A stretch of DNA of 30,104 nt from CAYQQU01 sp964419545 (GTDB taxonomy: Bacteria > Bacteroidota > Bacteroidia > Chitinophagales > Saprospiraceae): NCBI GenBank assembly GCA_964419545.1, contig CAYQQU010000067.1, forward strand, positions 1-30,104, given 5' to 3'. Of this stretch, positions 1-6,134 are shown in pieces (position 1 is the stretch's first letter; each line of letters begins with the position of its first letter). The notes beneath the pieces were generated by a model that did not search any database, was not told the DNA's origin, and saw nothing but the letters and a program-made list of their open reading frames with translations. A program made the translations under genes and the position numbers.

Positions 1-1900
1 TGGTGCCGTTCATGTCGCGCAGCAGGATGGCGTCGTTGCCGTTGAAGTTGAGGTCGCCCGATACCTGATCGGCAAGGGCGAGGAAGTCGGCAGCTGCGTC
101 GTCATTGCAGATCACGAAAACGCCGCCGGCCGGCACGACGCCCTGCAGGGGAATGTCGTTTTCGAAGGTGCCGCCGTTGAACGACAGGAAGATGTTGAAA
201 GCGGCGAGGTCGATATCCGTGCCCGTCGGGTTGTAGATCTCGAGGCACTTGTTGAAGCTGGAGCCTTCGACGTATTCGGAGAAGAACAGCGCCGAGCAGT
301 CCGGCACCACCGAACAGCCCATGGGCGCGGCGCCCAGATCCGCCGTGGCGTTGCAGAAAGCGTCGCTGGTGAAGGAAGCCGAAACCGTGACGTTGCCGCC
401 GTCGGCCGGCAGCTGTACGCCGGTGAAGGTGTACGAACCGTTGTCGAGCGCGTCAACCGAAACGGAGCCCAGAACGTCGTCGCCTACGATCTGCAGCATA
501 CCCGAGCTCGGGGCGTTTTCGAAAGTCACCGTGATGTCGGTGAGGAAGAAGTCGTCTTCGAGGTAGGGCGTGCCGTTGTCCTGGCAGCCCGTTGCGTCAT
601 TGCGGATGATGCCGGTGATGGCGCAATCGCCTTCTTCTTCGTCGTCGTCGCCGTCGTCACAACTGCTGGTATGCTGTCCGAGGTCGGCGCTATCGTTTTG
701 CGGGAAAACATCCCATTCCTGGTCGCCGCTGCCGGTCCACATAGTGTTCGGCGAAGTGACCGAAGATTTGCGGCGCAGCGTGTTGTTTTGGGTGTCGCCG
801 CCGGCTACTGAAAAGGAGCTGCCCGGATCGGTGCCGATGATGCCGATGATATCCAGCGGTTCGCCCAGCTTAGCCAGAACGACGGCGTCATCGCCGTTGA
901 ACCAGCCTGCGCCGTTGGTTTGGTCGGCCTGGGCCAGGAAAACTGGTTCGGCATTGCTATTGCACACCACGTAAACCTCACCCGGTGCTACCGTTCCCGT
1001 CAGGTCGATCGTCAGTCCGGCCGAAGTATTACCGTTGAAGAAATACTGCAGTGCATAGCCCGCTGCGCTCAGGTCAACCGCAGCGCCCGTCGGGTTGTAA
1101 ATTTCGATACACTTGTTGTTGCCGCTGCCTTCGATGTATTCGGAAATGAACAGCTCGTCACAGCCGTCGGCCACGGGGCCGTCGGCATCGCCTTCGATGA
1201 GGATATTGTCGAAAGCAAACGCCTCGCCGCCATTATTCTCGGCGCGGAAGATGATCTCCAGTTGCGCGCCCGTGCCGCCGATAGCGGCCATGAAGGTCGT
1301 CAGGTCGTTACCCAGCACCGTGCCGTTGATGAGCAGCGGATCGTTCAGGGTAAACATGTCGCCGTCTTCCATGGTGTACGTCAGCGAACCTTCTTCGTTC
1401 ACGGAAGAGGTAAACAGCGGCTGCTCGGCGCCGCCGTCGATGCGGTAAGAAAAGTCGAAGGAGTCGCCCGAAGCTTCAAAATCACCCATGGCGCCCATGT
1501 CAATGGAAACGGTCAGGTTGCTGGCGCCGGCGATGTTGAACGTCCAGATGGCTTCGGCGGTGCCGCCGGGGTTATCGCCGTTGGCCAGGTCGGTAACGCC
1601 GAACCAGGCGTCGGTTTTGCCGCTGGGGATGATACCCTGATCATCGGGCGGGAACGAGCCGGCCGAATCGTCCAGCAGAGCAAAAGGAATGCTCGGCGAT
1701 ACGTCGCGCTGATAGATCCCGTAACCGTCGGCCGGACTGCCGAAAGAGTTGAAGGGAACGTCGCTGGTGGTGCTCACCAGATTAAGCGGGTTGTCAAAGT
1801 CTTGACGGGCAACGGTGGTCTGCGCCTGCATATTGGCCATCCAGCCAAAAACCAGGGCAAAGGCCGTCAGGTGCTTCACAAAAGATAAAAGTCCTTTCAT
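1..1900 (-). CDS. Secreted lamin-tail-domain protein, 5' part only (no stop in window)
   Basis: One frame stays open from ATG at 1898-1900 (minus strand) to the left edge, giving at least 633 residues with no stop, so the 3' end lies outside the window. The protein begins with a Sec signal peptide (MKGLLSFVKHLTAFALVFGW, cleavage probably after MQAQ near residue 27). A beta-rich region that looks like a carbohydrate-binding or jelly-roll fold follows (about 28-240). Then comes a lamin-tail domain (about 245-390, with FISEYIEGSGNNKCIEIYNP), an acidic Asp/Glu linker, a Cys-bearing beta domain, and a second lamin-tail domain from about residue 533 (FFSEYVEGSSFNKCLEIYNP). Such proteins are extracellular in Bacteroidota and often end in a type IX secretion tail, which cannot be checked here. 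The substrate is unknown. The domain calls are from recognised sequence patterns; a surface or extracellular location is inferred. Confidence 0.85.
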   Translation of the reverse strand, partial: MKGLLSFVKHLTAFALVFGWMANMQAQTTVARQDFDNPLNLVSTTSDVPFNSFGSPADGYGIYQRDVSPSIPFALLDDSAGSFPPDDQGIIPSGKTDAWFGVTDLANGDNPGGTAEAIWTFNIAGASNLTVSIDMGAMGDFEASGDSFDFSYRIDGGAEQPLFTSSVNEEGSLTYTMEDGDMFTLNDPLLINGTVLGNDLTTFMAAIGGTGAQLEIIFRAENNGGEAFAFDNILIEGDADGPVADGCDELFISEYIEGSGNNKCIEIYNPTGAAVDLSAAGYALQYFFNGNTSAGLTIDLTGTVAPGEVYVVCNSNAEPVFLAQADQTNGAGWFNGDDAVVLAKLGEPLDIIGIIGTDPGSSFSVAGGDTQNNTLRRKSSVTSPNTMWTGSGDQEWDVFPQNDSADLGQHTSSCDDGDDDEEEGDCAITGIIRNDATGCQDNGTPYLEDDFFLTDITVTFENAPSSGMLQIVGDDVLGSVSVDALDNGSYTFTGVQLPADGGNVTVSASFTSDAFCNATADLGAAPMGCSVVPDCSALFFSEYVEGSSFNKCLEIYNPTGTDIDLAAFNIFLSFNGGTFENDIPLQGVVPAGGVFVICNDDAAADFLALADQVSGDLNFNGNDAILLRDMNGT

Positions 1901-2216
1901 CGTGATCTGTTGATTTATTTTGGTTTCAAAAATGAGCATGCGTGACGCCGGGCCGCGTGGTTGGAAAAGCCCGGGAAGGGGGCGGGGAATTCCTTGTAGA
2001 TTAACGCTCTCTGTAGAGAATGTGTGAAGCGGAAAAGCGGCTTGCTTTTCCATAAGCAGGGGCGGTAAAAATAATATTTTTTTATCATATTTAAATAAAG
2101 CGGTCCTTTCATTCTCCCGGGTATCCCAAAATTTAATATTGAGTTAACGCCTTTTATGGTTCGCCACCGGTCGAATGATTTGATGCGGTTGCTTAACTTT
2201 GCCGAAAACAACTTCC
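1901..2216. other. Intergenic gap between divergent genes, AT-rich core
   Basis: No convincing gene was seen in these 316 bases. The middle part (about 2065-2150) is much richer in A/T than the flanking genes. On the minus strand, CATTTTTG at 1927-1934 is one base from the Bacteroidota -7 box and would give a leader of about 22 nt for the lamin-tail gene; this is weak. The plus-strand -7 box for the HupE-like gene lies at the right end and is listed separately. Confidence 0.5.
2194..2201 (+). promoter_or_regulatory. Bacteroidota -7 box for the HupE-like gene
   Basis: TAACTTTG matches the TAnnTTTG -7 consensus of the Bacteroidota primary sigma factor. Transcription would begin near 2205, downstream of the in-frame ATG at 2199, so it points to the ATG at 2217 as the start. 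No well-spaced TTG (-33) was seen. Confidence 0.55.
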
Positions 2217-2825
2217 ATGCGATCCGCTTTCGGCACCTATCTCCAACTGGGGTTCGAGCACATAGCCGACCTCAACGGCTACGACCACATCCTTTTCATC
2301 GTAGCCCTTTGCGCCATTTACCGGCTCCGGGAGTGGCGAAAAGTAGCGCTGCTGGTCACCGCCTTCACCCTCGGCCACTCCCTGACCCTGGCGCTGGCGG
2401 CGCTCGATGTATTGCGCATCCCGGGCGCCTGGATCGAATTTCTCATCCCGGTCACCATCCTGCTCACAGCCTTGTACAATGTCGTATTTCATTCTTTCGA
2501 CCGCCCGGAAGGGACCTTCGACCGGCGGCTGAACTGGAATTACGCCTTCGCTCTGTTGTTCGGCCTGATCCACGGCATGGGGTTCAGCAATTACTTCCGG
2601 TCGCTTTTGCTGCCGGGCGAGGAGGGGCAACTGGTGTTCCAGCTGCTGGCCTTCAACCTGGGGGTAGAGTTGGGGCAACTGGCCATCGTAGCCGTTATCC
2701 TGGCGGTCTCCGCGCTGGCTTTCGGTCCGGCGCGCGTCCGGCAAAGAGAATGGAACTTATTTATTTCCGGGGCCGCCGCCGGGCTCTCCCTGGTGATGGC
2801 GCTGGAGCGGGCGCCGGTGGGTTAG
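2217..2825 (+). CDS. HupE/UreJ-family membrane protein
   Basis: A 202-residue polytopic membrane protein. The family pattern is clear: the motif HIADLNGYDHILF near the N-terminus, FTLGHSLTLAL in the next helix region and FGLIHGMGF in the middle, with about six or seven hydrophobic segments and conserved His residues. The HupE/UreJ group comprises putative nickel or other metal permeases. Bacteroidota carry a branch not tied to urease or hydrogenase genes, and none are present here, so the metal is unknown. The start at 2217 is preferred over 2199 because the -7 box at 2194-2201 overlaps the earlier ATG. The DUF6702 gene follows 82 bp downstream on the same strand; this pairing suggests a shared role, but that is inference. 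Confidence 0.85.
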   Translation: MRSAFGTYLQLGFEHIADLNGYDHILFIVALCAIYRLREWRKVALLVTAFTLGHSLTLALAALDVLRIPGAWIEFLIPVTILLTALYNVVFHSFDRPEGTFDRRLNWNYAFALLFGLIHGMGFSNYFRSLLLPGEEGQLVFQLLAFNLGVELGQLAIVAVILAVSALAFGPARVRQREWNLFISGAAAGLSLVMALERAPVG

Positions 2826-2880
2826 CCTGGATTTTTCCAGGTACTTGCGCATTATCTCTGCAGATTAAGCTCACAGGGCT

Positions 2881-2888
2881 TACCTTTG
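2881..2888 (+). promoter_or_regulatory. Bacteroidota -7 box for the DUF6702 gene
   Basis: TACCTTTG fits TAnnTTTG and sits 19 bp before the ATG at 2908. The DUF6702 gene could therefore be transcribed on its own as well as by read-through from the HupE-like gene. Confidence 0.5.
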
Positions 2889-2907
2889 CGGTCTATTATC
2901 GACGAGC

Positions 2908-3399
2908 ATGTGGTTATTCCTCCAGATATTACTGGCCCTTTTGCCCGCGCACGATTTCCACGTGAGCAAATGCCTGATCGCCTATAGCGCTTCCGACCAG
3001 GCGTTGCAGATCAGCCTCCACCTGTTTATCGACGATCTGGAAGCTGCGCTGATCAAAGGCGGAGCGCCGGCTGACCTGCGGCTGTGCACCCGCGCCGAGC
3101 ACGAGGAGGCGGAGACCTATTTGCAGCGCTACCTGGGCCGGCACTTCCGGCTCACCGTCAACGGCGCCGCGATCCGTCCCGAATTTTTGGGTAAAGAGAT
3201 CTCCGACGATCTGCAGGCGGTATGGTGCTACCTGGAGGCGCCCGTCACGGCCGACCTGCGATCGCTGGGCCTCACCAACTCTCTGCTCCTCGATGTATTT
3301 GACGACCAGAAGAACCTGGTGCGCGTGGAAGGGCCCGGCGGGCAATCGGGCCTGCTGGTTTTCGAACGCGGGCGCACTGCCGATTCGATAGATTTTTGA
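2908..3399 (+). CDS. DUF6702 family protein (putative periplasmic)
   Basis: 163 residues with a short hydrophobic N-terminus (MWLFLQILLALLPA) that probably acts as a signal peptide. The mature part begins with HDFHVSKCLIAYS and contains LQISLHLFIDDLEAAL, the pattern I associate with the Bacteroidota DUF6702 family (short beta-rich secreted proteins). No catalytic motif is visible and the function is unknown. It lies between the HupE-like gene and yidD on the same strand, 19 bp before yidD. A partner role with the HupE-like permease is possible because the two are adjacent, but nothing in the protein itself shows metal binding. Confidence 0.7.
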   Translation: MWLFLQILLALLPAHDFHVSKCLIAYSASDQALQISLHLFIDDLEAALIKGGAPADLRLCTRAEHEEAETYLQRYLGRHFRLTVNGAAIRPEFLGKEISDDLQAVWCYLEAPVTADLRSLGLTNSLLLDVFDDQKNLVRVEGPGGQSGLLVFERGRTADSIDF

Positions 3400-3418
3400 A
3401 GCCAGGTGTTATATCGAT

Positions 3419-3667
3419 ATGAAGCGACTGATCAAAAAAATATTCATCTGGCCGATCCGCTTTTACCAGTACGCCATTTCCCCTTATCTGGGGCCCAGTT
3501 GCCGCTTTCAGCCGACCTGTTCGCACTACATGGTGGAAGCCATCGAAGAATGGGGCGCCCTGCGCGGCTTATGGCTGGGCCTGAAGCGAATCTTCAAATG
3601 CCATCCGTGGGGGCCGCACGGCTACGATCCGGTGCCGCCCAACCCGCGCCGGCAGCAAAATCAATAA
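3419..3667 (+). CDS. yidD: Membrane protein insertion efficiency factor YidD
   Basis: 82 residues, the usual length for YidD. Diagnostic features are FYQYAISPYLGPSCRFQPTC, the following SHYMVEAI, and RIFKCHPWGPHGYDPVP, including the conserved Cys residues. YidD is a small peripheral inner-membrane protein that helps YidC/Sec insert membrane proteins. In many bacteria it sits next to rnpA and yidC; here it lies instead between a DUF6702 gene (19 bp upstream) and hemB (4 bp downstream), so it is probably co-transcribed with hemB. The positively charged N-terminus (MKRLIKK) is typical. Confidence 0.95.
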   Translation: MKRLIKKIFIWPIRFYQYAISPYLGPSCRFQPTCSHYMVEAIEEWGALRGLWLGLKRIFKCHPWGPHGYDPVPPNPRRQQNQ

Positions 3668-3671
3668 TCCT

Positions 3672-4667
3672 ATGCTAAAGAGACCACGCCGCAACCGCCG
3701 TTCCACCGCCATCCGCGGCCTGGTGCGGGAAACCCAGCTCAGCGTCGACCACCTGGTGCAGCCCATTTTCGTCGTCGACGGCGACGAAATCCAGGATGAG
3801 ATCCCTTCCCTGCCCGGCAACTTCCGCCTCTCCCCCGATCACGTCCTCGGCGAGATCGAAGCCTGCCGCCGCCTGGGCATCCGCAATTTTATCCTCTTCC
3901 CGGCCGTCGCCGAGGAGCATAAAAGCAAAACGGGAGACTACGCCTTCCAAACCGACAACTTTTACCTGGAAACGGCGCGCCGCTGCAAGGAACGTTTTCC
4001 CCAATGCACCCTGATCAGCGACGTCGCCCTCGACCCCTACAGTTCCGACGGGCACGACGGCCTGGTGCGCGACGGCCGCATCGACAACGACGAGACCCTG
4101 CCTCTGCTCGCCCGTATGGCCGTCCTGCAGGCCGAAGCCGGCTTCGACCTCATCGGCCCTTCCGATATGATGGACGGCCGCGTGCAGGCCATCCGCAAAG
4201 CGCTCGACGAGGCCGGCCACACGGAGACCGGCATCTTGTCGTACACCGCCAAGTACGCCAGCGCTTTCTACGGCCCCTTCCGCGACGCCCTCGACAGCGC
4301 CCCCCGCGAAGACGAAGATATCCCCGATGACAAAAAGACCTACCAGATGGACCCCGCCAACCAGCGGGAAGCCCTCCTCGAGGCCGACCTCGACACGGAA
4401 GAAGGCGCCGACTTCCTGATGGTCAAACCCGCCCTGCATTACCTGGACGTTATCCAGCTGCTGAAGCAAAATTTTGAAGTCCCCATCGCCGCCTACCACG
4501 TCAGCGGCGAATGCGCCATGCTCCTGGCCGCCATCCGCAACGGCTGGCTCGCCCACGAACAGGCGGTGCCCGAAGCCCTGCTGAGCATCCGCCGCGCAGG
4601 CGCAGACGTGATCATCACTTATTTTGCCAAAGATTATGCGCGCCTGGTGAAGGAAGGAATGGCGTAG
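3672..4667 (+). CDS. hemB: Delta-aminolevulinic acid dehydratase (porphobilinogen synthase)
   Basis: 331 residues, full length for HemB, the cytosolic enzyme that condenses two 5-aminolevulinate molecules into porphobilinogen in haem synthesis. The two active-site lysines are visible: K194 in YTAKYASAFYGPFRDA and K252 in FLMVKPALHYLD. The loop DVALDPYSSDGHDGLV lacks the three cysteines of the zinc-dependent class, so this is the zinc-independent (magnesium-type) variant. IGPSDMMDGRV and AAYHVSGE are also conserved. It starts 4 bp after yidD, so translation is probably coupled. It ends before a repeat-rich gap, with no clear terminator on this strand. Confidence 0.97.
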   Translation: MLKRPRRNRRSTAIRGLVRETQLSVDHLVQPIFVVDGDEIQDEIPSLPGNFRLSPDHVLGEIEACRRLGIRNFILFPAVAEEHKSKTGDYAFQTDNFYLETARRCKERFPQCTLISDVALDPYSSDGHDGLVRDGRIDNDETLPLLARMAVLQAEAGFDLIGPSDMMDGRVQAIRKALDEAGHTETGILSYTAKYASAFYGPFRDALDSAPREDEDIPDDKKTYQMDPANQREALLEADLDTEEGADFLMVKPALHYLDVIQLLKQNFEVPIAAYHVSGECAMLLAAIRNGWLAHEQAVPEALLSIRRAGADVIITYFAKDYARLVKEGMA

Positions 4668-4707
4668 CCCTATGGCTGTCGGGTGGTGACAAAAAATCAG
4701 CAATTCT

Positions 4708-4815
4708 CGGTTTGAAACATTGTTGTGCTCTCGTCCCGGCGGTACGAGCTATCGGTAGCCTATTTTGTGCGCAATGACTGCCGTGCGGAGGTACGGAGCC
4801 CATGTTTCGAAACCG
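4708..4815. repeat. Palindromic intergenic repeat, type 1
   Basis: Arms CGGTTTGAAACAT (4708-4720) and ATGTTTCGAAACCG (4802-4815) are inverted copies with a one-base insertion. Inside is a small hairpin, CTCGT (4730-4734) with ACGAG (4744-4748). It lies 40 bp after hemB and directly before the MITE-like repeat. It looks like a REP/MITE-type intergenic element; only this copy was recognised in the window. Confidence 0.6.
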
Positions 4816-4850
4816 TCTGCCCATATCTTGCGCCTCCGGCGCTGCGAATT

Positions 4851-4997
4851 AACCCGGATTATTCATGGGTTCTTCGTCATGACGGTTGACAGGCTTGCGT
4901 TCGGGCAGGTATCCTCAGATGCGGTGAGTAACGAGCAACCGCAAGAATGGCGGGCAGTTTGGCTTCGCAATAGACTGCCCCATGAATAATCCGGGTT
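4851..4997. repeat. MITE-like element, full copy 1 (147 bp)
   Basis: The terminal inverted repeats are exact over 19 bp: AACCCGGATTATTCATGGG at the left and its complement at the right. After the left end, the sequence TTCTTCGTCATGACGGTTG and what follows matches copy 2 at 29047-29219 closely. Compared with copy 2 it has lost bases from both arms of the inner hairpin. Its size and lack of coding content fit a non-autonomous mobile element. It sits between convergent hemB and the sigma factor gene. Confidence 0.8.
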
Positions 4998-5009
4998 GAA
5001 AATCCCGGT

Positions 5010-5050
5010 AAAAAAAGACCCGGCTGCGGGGGGGAAGTCGCAACCGGGCT
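5010..5050 (-). terminator. Rho-independent terminator of the ECF sigma gene
   Basis: Read on the minus strand, AGCCCGGTTGC pairs with GCAGCCGGGT (about 10 bp with two G-T pairs), and seven T residues follow (5016-5010). It begins 36 bp after the stop codon of the sigma factor gene. Confidence 0.8.
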
Positions 5051-5085
5051 TATGGTTGGGTGAATGTAAGATTTAGGTCAAGCGG

Positions 5086-5667
5086 TTATTGCAGCACCAC
5101 GTCTTTCTCTTCGATCATCTTGCGGATGTTGATGAGGGCGTAGCGCATGCGGCCGAGGGCCGTGTTGATGCTGACGCGCGTGAGCTTGGCGATCTCTTTG
5201 AAGCTCATGTCAGCATAGTGGCGCAGGATAACGACTTCGCGTTGTTCCGGCGGCAGCATATCGACCAGCGCGCGCACCTTGTCGTGCGTCTGGCTGCGGA
5301 TGATGCGCTGCTCGGCATTGTCATCCGTCACCTGGAGCACGTCAAAAATGTCAAAGGTCTCCGTAGGCGATACTTTCGGGCGGCGTTTCGTCCGGCGGAA
5401 GTAATCCACGCACATGTTGTAGGAAATACGCATGGCCCACTGCAGGAACTTGCCTTCGTGGTTGTACTTTCCTTTTCTTAGCGTGTCGATGATTTTGATA
5501 AAGACTTCCTGAAAGATATCTTCGGCGAGACTCTGATCTTTCACAAATAAATAGATCGAGGTGTAGATCTTTTGCTGGTGGCGGCTGAGCAGTTCTTCGA
5601 ATGCTTTTTCATCGCCTTCTAGGTACAGAGCAATTAACTCCTGATCATTAAACGGTGTAACTTGCAT
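5086..5667 (-). CDS. ECF-type RNA polymerase sigma factor
   Basis: 193 residues with the two domains of a group 4 sigma factor. Sigma-2 (about 20-95) contains DQSLAEDIFQEVFIKIID and the -10-recognition stretch FLQWAMRISYNMCVDYFRR. Sigma-4 (about 130-185) contains LPPEQREVVILRHYADMSF and the helix-turn-helix KEIAKLTRVSINTALGRMRY. Short sigma factors of this kind are abundant in Bacteroidota; this one has no anti-sigma factor gene beside it, so its control is unclear. It is divergent from uvrA, with a 467-bp gap holding two perfect palindromes. A strong terminator follows it. The start ATG at 5665-5667 follows an A/T-rich leader with no Shine-Dalgarno sequence. Confidence 0.93.
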   Translation of the reverse strand: MQVTPFNDQELIALYLEGDEKAFEELLSRHQQKIYTSIYLFVKDQSLAEDIFQEVFIKIIDTLRKGKYNHEGKFLQWAMRISYNMCVDYFRRTKRRPKVSPTETFDIFDVLQVTDDNAEQRIIRSQTHDKVRALVDMLPPEQREVVILRHYADMSFKEIAKLTRVSINTALGRMRYALINIRKMIEEKDVVLQ

Positions 5668-5878
5668 AACTAAATAATTTGTGTTAATGGGATATGGCTA
5701 ATTATTTAGTGTAAAAGTTACTACCGATAATCTTTAGTTTTTGCTGTGTAATGAATAGAACGATAAAAATTTCATGGGTAAATATAAGGGCATTCCACGA
5801 AAATCGCGAAAACAAATGCACTTTTTTTGTGTGTATTAACAAAAAATTAACCGCTTCCAAGGAATAACCGCCGCTCAA

Positions 5879-5899
5879 AGCAATTGATTGTCAATTGCT
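5879..5899. promoter_or_regulatory. Perfect 9-bp-arm palindrome, possible operator
   Basis: AGCAATTGA, a 3-base centre TTG, and TCAATTGCT. It lies between the divergent sigma factor gene and uvrA. It has no T-run and no upstream gene pointing at it, so an operator is more likely than a terminator. The binding protein is unknown; a damage-responsive repressor is speculation based on uvrA being next to it. Confidence 0.4.
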
Positions 5900-5924
5900 A
5901 AAGCGGGATGAAGTCCGACCGAGC

Positions 5925-5959
5925 ACCGACAAAAAATTCGGGCCGGTTTTTTTGTCGGT
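5925..5959. other. Perfect 12-bp-stem hairpin with A/T-tract arms
   Basis: ACCGACAAAAAA (5925-5936) is perfectly complementary to TTTTTTGTCGGT (5948-5959) around an 11-base loop. Both neighbouring genes point away from it, so it is not an obvious terminator of either. It could be an operator, a leader structure, or a terminator of a short transcript. Confidence 0.5.
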
Positions 5960-6079
5960 AAAAAATTTGCCCTCTCTGACCGGCGTCTTGCGGCCAAATT
6001 TTGGGGTAAACCTTTTCTCGCTTTGCTGTTTATTAAAGGAGGAAGCAAAATAAGCTGGTATGGAAAAGTGGAAAAGCGC

Positions 6080-6087
6080 TAAGTTTG
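6080..6087 (+). promoter_or_regulatory. Bacteroidota -7 box for uvrA
   Basis: TAAGTTTG fits TAnnTTTG. It lies downstream of the possible ATG at 6060, so a transcript from here supports translation from ATG 6135 (leader of about 44 nt). No clear -33 TTG was found. Confidence 0.45.
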
Positions 6088-6134
6088 CCTTTTCGACTTT
6101 TTACCCCGGAAAAACTCAATCCAAAATCAGGTCC

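Larger units (their letters stand above)
5668..6134. other. Divergent sigma factor/uvrA intergenic region
   Basis: No gene was recognised in these 467 bases. The left half is A/T-rich (about 5668-5860). Two palindromes (5879-5899 and 5925-5959) and a TAAGTTTG box for uvrA at 6080-6087 are listed separately. A weak TAACTTTT resembling a -7 box is present on the minus strand near 5720. Confidence 0.5.

Noticed and set aside
920..1888. Open plus-strand frame of 322 codons
   Set aside because: It is antisense to the lamin-tail protein, which has a signal peptide and recognisable repeated domains; the plus-strand product has no recognisable feature.
1915..2211. Minus-strand frame of 98 codons upstream of the lamin-tail gene
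   Set aside because: It covers an AT-rich divergent promoter region, overlaps the HupE promoter box and has no recognisable features.
3675..4703. Open minus-strand frame of 342 codons
   Set aside because: It is the shadow of hemB, whose active-site lysines are clear.
4765..4989. Plus-strand frame of 74 codons
   Set aside because: It spans two repeat elements, and its reading frame is not kept in the other copy.
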